Shown here: piece after piece, positions 1 through 7,150 of the stretch
Layout of the letters: each line of letters starts with the position of its first letter
How positions within the stretch are numbered: position 1 is the stretch's first letter
The notes under the pieces: model-generated
Told to the model about the DNA's origin: nothing
The model's input: only the letters and a program-made list of their open reading frames with translations
Databases searched by the model: none
Assembly (NCBI GenBank): GCA_041391505.1
Contig: JAWKNW010000003.1
Coordinates: 341,354 to 405,353 of the forward strand
Length of the DNA stretch: 64,000 nt
Direction: 5' to 3'
Origin: Rhodothermales bacterium
GTDB lineage: Bacteria > Bacteroidota > Rhodothermia > Rhodothermales > JAHQVL01
Made by a program: the position numbers and the translations under genes

Positions 1-1017
1 CGGGCCGATCTCGTCGATCCGCTCCCGGGGAATGGCCAGCGCGTAAAACGAAATCCGCTCGTCGATCCGGACGTTGTCGGTCGGCCGCTCGGGTAGAAAG
101 ATGCGCAGGGCGGCCTGCCGGGTGTTGACCCCCTCGGTGAACTGGAACTGGCTGAGCCGGTTGTCCGATGTCGGGTCGACAAAATACCGGTTGATTTCCG
201 TAGGCAGGTTGACGGCTTCCAGGGCGAAGGTATTCGCGTCGCTGCTGAAGAGTTCGAGCGACATCCGGTAGTCGGTGCTGCCGCCAAGCTCCACCTCCTG
301 TGAAAACTGCTCGGGCTTGATCGCGAGGATGTTTTCCGAGGCATCTTTCTGCAGATAGATCTTCCGGCTCTGTTGCGACCCGTTACCATAAATCAGGCTG
401 ACCGACACCGCATCCAGATCCTGGAGGAGCTCGAACGACACGGTCGCCGGCTGCCCGTAGACGAGCCGATCGATCTTCTGCTCGTAGGGCTGGCTGACGA
501 TGGCGTTGTCGTCGTTCAGGAGGGAGATGTACACGTTGTTGATGATGTCCGGCGTCAGCAGGGTGAAGAGCGAGTCCTCGATCCCGATCAGTTTTTCGTA
601 TTCGCCGGAGCCGCGCGAGGCATTTTCGAGGGTGATGCGCACCCCCTTGCGGCCGTCCTTGCGCTGGTATTTCAGGGCGCGCGACACCACGATGTACTGC
701 TGCTCGAAGATGACGGCGAGCAGGGACTGCTGGAAGTTTACTTCCGCTTCCGAGTAGTTGCGAAACGCCTGGTCGAGCGCGCTGCGCGAGATGAGCTGTT
801 TATCGAAGAGGCCCTGCTGGCGTTCGTATTCGGCGCGCTGCGTGTCGTACGCCTCCTTGGCGCGGCGCAGGCCGAGCAGCGGATAGGTGTCGTCGCGCTG
901 GTTGAAGAAGGTGCCGCCCTGGGCGTGGGCCGCCGGGCCGGCGAGCGGGAAGAGTGCGCCCATCCACAGCACGAGAAGCAGCGTGAGTCGGGCACATCGG
1001 GACAGAAAGGGCTTCAT
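1..1017 (-). CDS. Secreted protein of unknown function, cut by the left window edge
   Basis: The reverse strand is open from an ATG at 1017 to position 1 without a stop, giving at least 339 residues; the C-terminus lies outside the window. Residues 1-28 form a Sec signal peptide ending in a PAAHAQ-like cleavage site. Residues about 38-90 are charged and helical (LRRAKEAYDTQRAEYERQQG, then FDKQLISRSALDQAF), a pattern resembling the hairpin of efflux membrane-fusion proteins. The rest looks beta-rich, with segments such as GVRITLENASRGSGEYEKL that recall NEW3/NPCBM-like membrane-associated domains. I do not recognise a specific family. Such proteins often sit beside efflux or ABC transporter genes, and here the neighbour on that side is not visible. 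It is divergent from the Tat protein at 1178, with 160 bases between them. Confidence 0.8.
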   Translation of the reverse strand, partial: MKPFLSRCARLTLLLVLWMGALFPLAGPAAHAQGGTFFNQRDDTYPLLGLRRAKEAYDTQRAEYERQQGLFDKQLISRSALDQAFRNYSEAEVNFQQSLLAVIFEQQYIVVSRALKYQRKDGRKGVRITLENASRGSGEYEKLIGIEDSLFTLLTPDIINNVYISLLNDDNAIVSQPYEQKIDRLVYGQPATVSFELLQDLDAVSVSLIYGNGSQQSRKIYLQKDASENILAIKPEQFSQEVELGGSTDYRMSLELFSSDANTFALEAVNLPTEINRYFVDPTSDNRLSQFQFTEGVNTRQAALRIFLPERPTDNVRIDERISFYALAIPRERIDEIGP

Positions 1018-1177
1018 GAGTATCCGGGCGGTGGGCAGTGGCTGGTTTACGGCTGGAGAATGCGCGGCCGGCCCCCATCGGCCGGCGTGGCTACTCCAAC
1101 AACGCGAAAACCCGTTGTAAAGTATGCAAAAGTATCAGATCTTGCCGCAAACGTTTTCGATCCCATCCCATGACGCC

Positions 1178-2275
1178 ATGAATCGCCGCGCATTCGCCCA
1201 GACCGTTGCATCGATCGCTCCCCTGAGCGCGTTCCCGGGCCTTTTTTCGCCCGCACCCTCCACGCCGGCGCCGCGCACGGCTGCACGTAACATCAAACTC
1301 GGCTTCGACAATTTCTCGATCCGCGCCTTCGGCTGGAAAGCGCCACAACTGCTGGACTACGCCGCGACGCAGGGCGTCGATACCGTGCTGTTCTCCGATC
1401 TCGACGTCTACGAGCGCCACGACGACGCCTACCTGAAGGACGTCAAGAAACGGGCGGATGACCACGGCATCGAGATCCAGGCCGGCACCGGCGGGATCTG
1501 CCCCTCCTCCACCGCGTGGGACGGCCGCTTCGGCACCGCCGAAGAGCACCTCGCCCTGGTGATCCGCGTGGCCGAGCGGCTCGGATCGTCGGTCGCCCGC
1601 TGCTACCAGGGACGCGCGGAAGACCGCGGCACCGAGGGCGGTCTGCGCGCCCGCATGGCCGACACCGTCCGCGTCTGCAAGGCGGTCCGGAGCCGCGCGC
1701 TCGACGCGGGGGTCAAGATCGCGATCGAAAACCACGCCGGCGACATGCAGGCCTGGGAGCTGGTGGAGCTGATCGAGGAAGCCGGCCCGGAATACGTCGG
1801 CGCCACGCTCGACTCCGGCAACGCCACGTGGACCCTCGAGGACCCGCTGGTCAACCTCGAGATCCTCGGCCCCTACGCCGTCTCGACCGGCATCCGCGAC
1901 TCGATGATCTGGGAGTACGAGCAGGGCGCGATGGTGCAGTGGACCGCCGTGGGCGAGGGCTGCGTGGATATGAAGGCGTATATGGATCGCTACGAACAGA
2001 TCTGCCCCAACACGCCGGTCCAGCTCGAGATCATCTCCGGCTTCGCCCGCCCCTATGCGTATCTGGACCCCGGATTCTGGGACCTCTACGGCGACGTCCG
2101 CGCCCCCGAGTTCGCCCGGTTCATCGCGCTGGCCAAAAAAGGCCGCGCCATCACGAGCTTCCGGCCGGCCGCCGGCACCGACCCGGCCACGGCGCAGCAG
2201 GCCTACCAGAAGGCCGAGCTCGAACGCAGTCTGACATTCTGCAAGGAAGTGCTGGGGCTCGGGCTTAAGCGGTAA
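1178..2275 (+). CDS. Tat-exported sugar phosphate isomerase/epimerase-like TIM-barrel protein
   Basis: The start is the ATG at 1178, because residues 1-30 then form a Tat signal (MNRRAFAQTVASIAPLSAFP); an upstream in-frame ATG at 1124 would put 18 extra residues before it. The mature part resembles the xylose isomerase-like TIM-barrel family (AP endonuclease 2 fold): repeated strands with acidic and histidine residues, for example IAIENHAGDMQAWELVELIE, then ATLDSGNATWTLEDP, and a late QLEIISGF segment. Members bind a divalent metal and isomerise or epimerise sugars; the substrate cannot be read from the sequence. The protein is about 365 residues, usual for exported members. It stands alone, divergent from the gene at 1017 and convergent with the HEAT operon, which ends 20 bases downstream. 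Confidence 0.85.
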   Translation: MNRRAFAQTVASIAPLSAFPGLFSPAPSTPAPRTAARNIKLGFDNFSIRAFGWKAPQLLDYAATQGVDTVLFSDLDVYERHDDAYLKDVKKRADDHGIEIQAGTGGICPSSTAWDGRFGTAEEHLALVIRVAERLGSSVARCYQGRAEDRGTEGGLRARMADTVRVCKAVRSRALDAGVKIAIENHAGDMQAWELVELIEEAGPEYVGATLDSGNATWTLEDPLVNLEILGPYAVSTGIRDSMIWEYEQGAMVQWTAVGEGCVDMKAYMDRYEQICPNTPVQLEIISGFARPYAYLDPGFWDLYGDVRAPEFARFIALAKKGRAITSFRPAAGTDPATAQQAYQKAELERSLTFCKEVLGLGLKR

Positions 2276-2295
2276 CGCGCCCGTTCAGCGCCCGT

Positions 2296-3399
2296 TCAGC
2301 GGCCGCTCATCCGCGCCAGCTCGACCAGCGTCTCCAGCGCGCGCGGATCGTCGCTTTCTCCCAGCATGTAGATGGCCTGTTTCCGGAGCCGCACGTTCGG
2401 GTGCGTCCGTGCGATGCGGATGAGCACGGGCACGCCGTCTTCCGCCGGCATCTGCGCCAGCGCATACAGCGCCTGTTTCTGCACCTCCGTGTCGCTTTCT
2501 TCCGCCACAATGTCCGACAACACGGCCAGCACCTGCTTCGAGGCTTTCTGACCGAGCCAGAAGACGGCCTTTTTACGCACTTCGGTTACTTTTTCGTGCC
2601 GCGCCGTCTCGATCAGGAGATCCGTCGCCTCGGGCAGATCCATCTGGCTGAGCGCAAACACCGCCTGCTCGCGGACCTCCATCGAGGGATCGTTGCGCAT
2701 CGTCTTTTCGATCGCCGCCAGGGCGCGCGGATCGCTCTGCTGTCCCATCCAGAACGCCGCTTTCTCGCGCAGCGCGGCGGGCGTCCGCACGTCGAGCACG
2801 GCGAGGAGGAAGTCCAGCGCCGCCGGCTCGTTGCGATGCAGCGCGACGGCCATGAGGGCATGCTCACGGGCATCCAGACGCTGCGCCGCCTCATAGATGG
2901 ACCGCATCTGCGCGATGCTCTCCGGCGCGTCCGCCTTCCCGAGCCAGTAGAGCGGCAGCCCATCCAGGCCGACCGCCAGCGAGATGCTGGAGATGGTGAC
3001 GTCCACGGGCACGGCATTCCGGTCGTACCGAACGAGGTAGACCACTTCCTTGCGCACCGTCACGGGCAGCGCGTCGTACGCGTTGTCGTCATCGTACAAC
3101 GGCTCCACCTCGCGGCCGTAGAGCAGGAGCGAAAGCGACGGCTCGCGGCGCTGCCGATCCGACGAGAACGAGCCGATGAACGAGCGCGCGTGCATGAGGC
3201 GCTCGATGGAGTAGGCGACCCAGTAGTCGGACGCCCGGTCGCCGCGCGCCGCGTCCAGGGCCCAGGTCCTTCGCGCTCCCAGGCTGGCGGCCCGTTGCGC
3301 GTCGGGGAGGTGAACGATGGGCTGGGCGCCGGCCGGCGCCGCCGCGAAGCCGGCCCACAGCAGCACCGCCAGCACAAGGATGTTCGGGCGGATCGTCAT
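2296..3399 (-). CDS. Exported HEAT-repeat protein, last gene of the sigma/anti-sigma/HEAT operon
   Basis: The start is the ATG at 3399, whose bases overlap the TGA of the upstream gene (ATGA arrangement), implying translational coupling; the longer open frame upstream is not used. It encodes 367 residues with a signal peptide (ILVLAVLLWAGFAAAPAGAQ). The N-terminal half (to about residue 170) is a unique beta-rich region, and the C-terminal half consists of five or six HEAT/PBS-lyase-type repeats of about 31 residues with the recurring pattern REKAAFWMGQQSDPRALAAI or RKQAIYMLGESDDPRALETL. HEAT repeats make curved protein-binding scaffolds. Its role is unknown; the operon suggests work in the envelope under the ECF sigma factor encoded at 6929. 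Confidence 0.85.
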   Translation of the reverse strand: MTIRPNILVLAVLLWAGFAAAPAGAQPIVHLPDAQRAASLGARRTWALDAARGDRASDYWVAYSIERLMHARSFIGSFSSDRQRREPSLSLLLYGREVEPLYDDDNAYDALPVTVRKEVVYLVRYDRNAVPVDVTISSISLAVGLDGLPLYWLGKADAPESIAQMRSIYEAAQRLDAREHALMAVALHRNEPAALDFLLAVLDVRTPAALREKAAFWMGQQSDPRALAAIEKTMRNDPSMEVREQAVFALSQMDLPEATDLLIETARHEKVTEVRKKAVFWLGQKASKQVLAVLSDIVAEESDTEVQKQALYALAQMPAEDGVPVLIRIARTHPNVRLRKQAIYMLGESDDPRALETLVELARMSGR

Positions 3400-3935
3400 C
3401 GGCGTACCTCGGCGAGGGGTGCATAGGTTTCGATGACCTGGCGCAACGCCTCGCGCGCGGCCTCGGTATCGATCTCGCCCAGAGCGTGCACGGCCGCCTT
3501 GCGGACATCCGCCGCGGTCTGCGACATGGCCACCTTGAGCAGGGCCTTGACCGCATGGGCGTCTCCCCGCTGGCCGAGCGCGTAGGCCGCCTGCCGGCGG
3601 ATGTCGGCGTCCATATCGTCCTCCAGGATGCGGATCAGCGCCTTCAGGGCCTCGGCCGATCCGTCCTGCGCCAGGGCGTGCAGGGCCGCCATCCGCACGT
3701 CCCGGCCGGCGCGGGCGACCGCCTCGGGCGCCGTCGGGGCGACCTCCAGCACGAAACGTGCTTCGTAGCGAGGCTCGGCCCGCTCCGGGCCGCCTCTCCA
3801 GGACGACACCCATTCGTAGAGCCACCCCTGGTCGACCCAGGAGCGATAGAGCCACTTGACCTCGAAGACGACGCCGGCGGACAGCACGAGGATCAGCGCC
3901 AGGGCCGGCAGGGTGTGTTTTGCGGGTGCGGACAT
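3396..3935 (-). CDS. Membrane-anchored HEAT-repeat protein
   Basis: It encodes 179 residues. Residues 8-30 (LPALALILVLSAGVVFEVKW) form a single hydrophobic segment that could be a signal anchor, so the rest probably faces the periplasm. From about residue 78, three or more HEAT repeats follow (RMAALHALAQDGSAEALKAL, RRQAAYALGQRGDAHAVKAL, RKAAVHALGEIDTEAAREAL). The stop codon overlaps the start of the next gene by four bases, and the previous gene ends 40 bases upstream, so it lies inside one minus-strand operon. No Shine-Dalgarno sequence is obvious before the ATG at 3935. The function is unknown beyond a likely protein-interaction scaffold. Confidence 0.83.
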   Translation of the reverse strand: MSAPAKHTLPALALILVLSAGVVFEVKWLYRSWVDQGWLYEWVSSWRGGPERAEPRYEARFVLEVAPTAPEAVARAGRDVRMAALHALAQDGSAEALKALIRILEDDMDADIRRQAAYALGQRGDAHAVKALLKVAMSQTAADVRKAAVHALGEIDTEAAREALRQVIETYAPLAEVRR

Positions 3936-3975
3936 GGGATCGGTCGGTTTGGGTTGCGAACGGATGGATGCGGCC

Positions 3976-5526
3976 TCAATTCAGCAGCTGCAGGATCGCC
4001 TCCTGCGCTTTCGGGCTGCCGATGTTGCCGAGGGCATTGACGGCGGCCTTGCGGACATCGACGGAGGCGTCGTTGCGGGCGGCGTCGAGCAGGATCGGGA
4101 CGGCGTCGTCGGATTCCGTGTTGCCGATGGCATAGACGACCGCCTTGCGCAGTTCGACGTCTTTCTCGTCCTCCAGCAGGCGCTTCAGCAGCGCCAGCGA
4201 CTCACTCACATCCTGCTCCGCCAGCTGGTAGAGCGCCGCCTTCTTCACCTCGCTGCGGGTCGACTCGGAGATGATCCGCATGAGGACATCCGCCTCCCCG
4301 TCCTCCAGCTGGTTCGAGAGCGCATAGGTGGCGGCTTTTGCGATTTCGGTATCGGGGTCGTTGATGGCCGTCTGGACCAGGAACGCCTTCATCTCGGCGC
4401 TTTCGGTGTTGCCGATGGCGTAGAGCGCGGCCTTGCGCAATTCCGTCTCCCGGGAGGCCTCGAACACCTGCTTGATCATGGGCCCGCTGTCGTCCTGGTT
4501 GGCGAGGGCGAAGACCGCGTTCTTGCGGAGTTCGATGCTGGCGTTGGCGTCGAGCGCGATCGTCTTGATGGCCTGCTGCGCCTCGGCCTCGTCGCGGTTG
4601 CCCAGCGCGAAGAGCGACGCTTTCCGCACCTCGTCCGACCGGGCGTTCGCCAGCAGGCCGGCGAGGATGCGCGTCGCGGCCGGATCGTCGGTATTGCCCA
4701 GGGCAAACGCCGCGGTCTTGCCGAGTTCGGCGTCGTCCGTCGTACGCGCCAGGTCGCCCAGGTACGCGGCGAGGCCCGCGACGTCGCTATTCCCCAGCGC
4801 ATTCAGCGCCGCCTTCTTGACCTCGGTGTCGGCCTTCGAGGTCAGGATCGCCTTGAGCCGTTCGACCGATTCGGCCTCGTCCCGATTGCCGAGCGCATAC
4901 ACCGCGTTCTTGCGCACCGAGGTGCTCGCGTCGCTCATGGCGATCTCGGCGAGTTTGGCGGTGACGGCATCCCCGTCGAAGTTGCCGAGCACGTACACGA
5001 TCTTGCCCCGCATGCGCTCGCTCGTGGAGCGGTCGTACAGCGCCATGACCGTCTGCAGCGCCCGGTCGTCCCCTACGTTCTGGAGCGCGTAGAGCGCCGC
5101 AAGCGCCACTTCTTCGTCGTCGCTCGCCTGCATGGACTTCACCAGCGTGGCATACTCCGGGTTGCCGGCGCGGACGAGCTCCTGACCGATACGCACCATG
5201 TTCACCTTCGCGTCGTCGGCCCAGTTGCTGTCCCGGTAGCGCTCGGTGAACGCCTGGTAGCAGGAAAACGCGGCTTTCGATGCGCCGGAGCGCTTTTCAT
5301 CGACATAGCAGGTCCAGTACCGGGCGTCGTCCTGCCACGGACTCGACCCATGGTCGCGGAGGAAGGCCGCCAGGGCCGTTTGCGCCTCGTCCCAGCGTTC
5401 GCCGAGCACGAGGTCGTACGCCGCGCTGTAGGCCGCGTCGGCCGAGGCGTTTTGCGCCGAGGCGATGCCGGGCACGCCGCCGGCGACACAGACGAGCACG
5501 ACGAGGACGATGAGGTTCTTTTTCAT
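3976..5526 (-). CDS. Exported protein made mostly of tandem HEAT repeats
   Basis: It encodes 516 residues. Residues 1-24 are a signal peptide (MKKNLIVLVVLVCVAGGVPG). Residues about 30-105 look like a TPR-type outer-membrane assembly region (YDLVLGERWDEAQTALAAFL, FSCYQAFTERYRDSNWADDA). From about residue 115 to the end, roughly a dozen repeats of about 31 residues follow, each with a core like VRKNAVYALGNRDEAESVER or LRKAALYAIGNTESAEMKAF. The very regular ALGN core is the HEAT_2/PBS-lyase type. It is the third gene of a minus-strand operon after the sigma and anti-sigma genes, and precedes two shorter HEAT genes. An AGAG run sits a few bases before the ATG. The cargo or partner is unknown. Confidence 0.87.
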   Translation of the reverse strand: MKKNLIVLVVLVCVAGGVPGIASAQNASADAAYSAAYDLVLGERWDEAQTALAAFLRDHGSSPWQDDARYWTCYVDEKRSGASKAAFSCYQAFTERYRDSNWADDAKVNMVRIGQELVRAGNPEYATLVKSMQASDDEEVALAALYALQNVGDDRALQTVMALYDRSTSERMRGKIVYVLGNFDGDAVTAKLAEIAMSDASTSVRKNAVYALGNRDEAESVERLKAILTSKADTEVKKAALNALGNSDVAGLAAYLGDLARTTDDAELGKTAAFALGNTDDPAATRILAGLLANARSDEVRKASLFALGNRDEAEAQQAIKTIALDANASIELRKNAVFALANQDDSGPMIKQVFEASRETELRKAALYAIGNTESAEMKAFLVQTAINDPDTEIAKAATYALSNQLEDGEADVLMRIISESTRSEVKKAALYQLAEQDVSESLALLKRLLEDEKDVELRKAVVYAIGNTESDDAVPILLDAARNDASVDVRKAAVNALGNIGSPKAQEAILQLLN

Positions 5527-5564
5527 GGTATGATCTCTTCGGATAAAAACAGGGGTGGCAGGAT

Positions 5565-6386
5565 CTACAGCGTGGTGGGGATCGGGGCCTGAACGGCCTG
5601 TTGTTCGACCACGCGCATCCGGGCCAGGTTGATTTTCAGGAGCAGGGCGTTCTGGTCGACGCCCCGCTGCACCAGTTCGATGGACGGCAGATCGACGCTC
5701 GTTTCCAGGTTCGCGATCTGGAGCAGGACGCGTTCGAGATCCGCCATCAGTTCGCGGAGCATCAGGCGCTCGCTCGGGTCGAGGGCTTCGTTCAGGGCGA
5801 CCGTTTCTTCGAGCAGGCTGCGTGCCATGCGCTGCCGCGCCGGCAGGTTGATGCCGGCTGGATCGTCTTCGACCGGGTCGAAATTGACGAGTCCGAGCAG
5901 CAGCACGTTGGTCCGGTCGAGGTACCGCACGGTCTGGGCGTCCAGCGACGCCTGGATGATCCCTGGATCCGGCTCAGAGGGGCCGACCGGGCGCCGTTCG
6001 ACCGTGCTCCGGCCGATGAGGACGCCGAGCAGCAGGATGACCGCGACGGCGGCGATGCGCAGGACGGCCGGCTGCCAGCGCCGGCGAGCCGGCGCGCGAT
6101 CCGCGCGGGAAGCGGTGGCCGGCGCGGCCGCGAGGCGCGCCTGCAGCCGGTCGTAATAGGTATCCCAGTAGGCCTCGTCGGGCAGCTCCGGCGCGTGGCG
6201 CGTCACGAGGTGGACCGCCGCTTCCGCCTGCCGGTACGCCGTGTCGCAGGCGGGGCAGCCGGCGCGGTGCACGTCGACCTCGGCGCGCGCGGTGTCGTCG
6301 ACCTCGTCGAAGAGAGCGGCGTAGAGCCGGTCTTCGTATTCCTTGCACGGTTCGGCGTTCATGGCATCAGGGTTTGGATGGATCAT
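5565..6386 (-). CDS. Zinc-finger anti-sigma factor, single membrane span
   Basis: The N-terminal domain carries a HRAGCPAC motif (His-x3-Cys-x2-Cys), the signature of zinc-binding anti-sigma domains that hold an ECF sigma factor at the membrane. A transmembrane segment follows (about residues 108-126, LRIAAVAVILLLGVLIGRST), then a periplasmic region of about 145 residues that is mostly helical and unfamiliar. The coding region lies six bases after the sigma gene stop. The ATG at 6386 gives 273 residues; an in-frame ATG at 6362 is also possible, and neither has a strong ribosome binding site. By family logic it inhibits the sigma factor encoded immediately upstream until an envelope signal releases it. 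Confidence 0.88.
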   Translation of the reverse strand: MIHPNPDAMNAEPCKEYEDRLYAALFDEVDDTARAEVDVHRAGCPACDTAYRQAEAAVHLVTRHAPELPDEAYWDTYYDRLQARLAAAPATASRADRAPARRRWQPAVLRIAAVAVILLLGVLIGRSTVERRPVGPSEPDPGIIQASLDAQTVRYLDRTNVLLLGLVNFDPVEDDPAGINLPARQRMARSLLEETVALNEALDPSERLMLRELMADLERVLLQIANLETSVDLPSIELVQRGVDQNALLLKINLARMRVVEQQAVQAPIPTTL

Positions 6387-6392
6387 CCGGTT

Positions 6393-6929
6393 TCACGTCA
6401 GGTCGGCCACGAGGTGGCCGAGTTGCCGGCGGAGCTTCTGGACGGCGCGGAACAGGAGGCTCTTGACGGTCCCGTCCGCTACCCCCATCGCTTCGGCGAC
6501 CTCGCGAACCGGCAGGTCGCTATGGAACCGCAGCGCGAAGGCCGCCCGCTCCTGGGGCGACAGGTCTTCCAGGGCCCGCTCGACCTCGAGCCGGATCGCC
6601 GTGGCCTGGGCATCCTGCTCGGGTCCCGCCTGGTCGGACGCGACCTCGTGATCGAAGAGGTCGCGCGGCTGGACCATGGTCAGGCTCTTTTTGCGCCGAC
6701 CGGAGACAAAGGTGTTCACCGTGATCCGGAGGAGCCAGGAGCGCAGGGATCCGTCCCCGCGGAACGAAGCCAGCGTCCGATGGGCCTGGATAAAGACATC
6801 CTGTGAAAGATCTTCCGCGTCGTGATGGTTGCCGGTCAGGTGCAGGGCGAAGGCATAGACCCCTCGCTGGTGCTCGCGCACCACCTCGCGGAAAGCGGTC
6901 CCGTTATGAAATCCTGCCTGTTCGAGCAC
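6393..6929 (-). CDS. ECF-family RNA polymerase sigma factor (RpoE-like)
   Basis: It encodes 178 residues, the standard ECF length. Region 2 spans about residues 12-80, with the typical segment DAEDLSQDVFIQAHRTLASF and a following RSWLLRITVNTF. Region 4 spans about residues 115-170 (LSPQERAAFALRFHSDLPVR, then the helix-turn-helix MGVADGTVKSLLFRAVQKLR). The start is a GTG at 6929 with TGGAG about 11 bases upstream. It is the first gene of a five-gene minus-strand set with an anti-sigma factor and three HEAT proteins, and is divergent from the BNR protein at 7151. ECF sigma factors usually drive their own operon; I could not pick out the matching promoter with confidence. Confidence 0.93.
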   Translation of the reverse strand: MLEQAGFHNGTAFREVVREHQRGVYAFALHLTGNHHDAEDLSQDVFIQAHRTLASFRGDGSLRSWLLRITVNTFVSGRRKKSLTMVQPRDLFDHEVASDQAGPEQDAQATAIRLEVERALEDLSPQERAAFALRFHSDLPVREVAEAMGVADGTVKSLLFRAVQKLRRQLGHLVADLT

Positions 6930-7150
6930 CTGTCCGGCTCCATCGTGAATCGGTTACGCCTGCTAAGACGAGGGGTCTGCGGGATTCGTTTACGGCGCGG
7001 GAAAGAAAGTTGGGGCGGGTGACGGGGCAGAAGGTGCAAATCCACCCATTCTGCTATATTGGCGATACGGTCGGTGGATCCGTGCGCTGCGGCGGCAGCG
7101 GATGGGTCGCCGATCCCACGAAAACCGCCCGTTTTAAACGTGAGTTGACC

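Noticed and set aside
3856..5592. A 578-residue plus-strand frame across the HEAT-repeat genes
   Set aside because: It mirrors the regular repeats of the minus-strand proteins and shows no independent domain.
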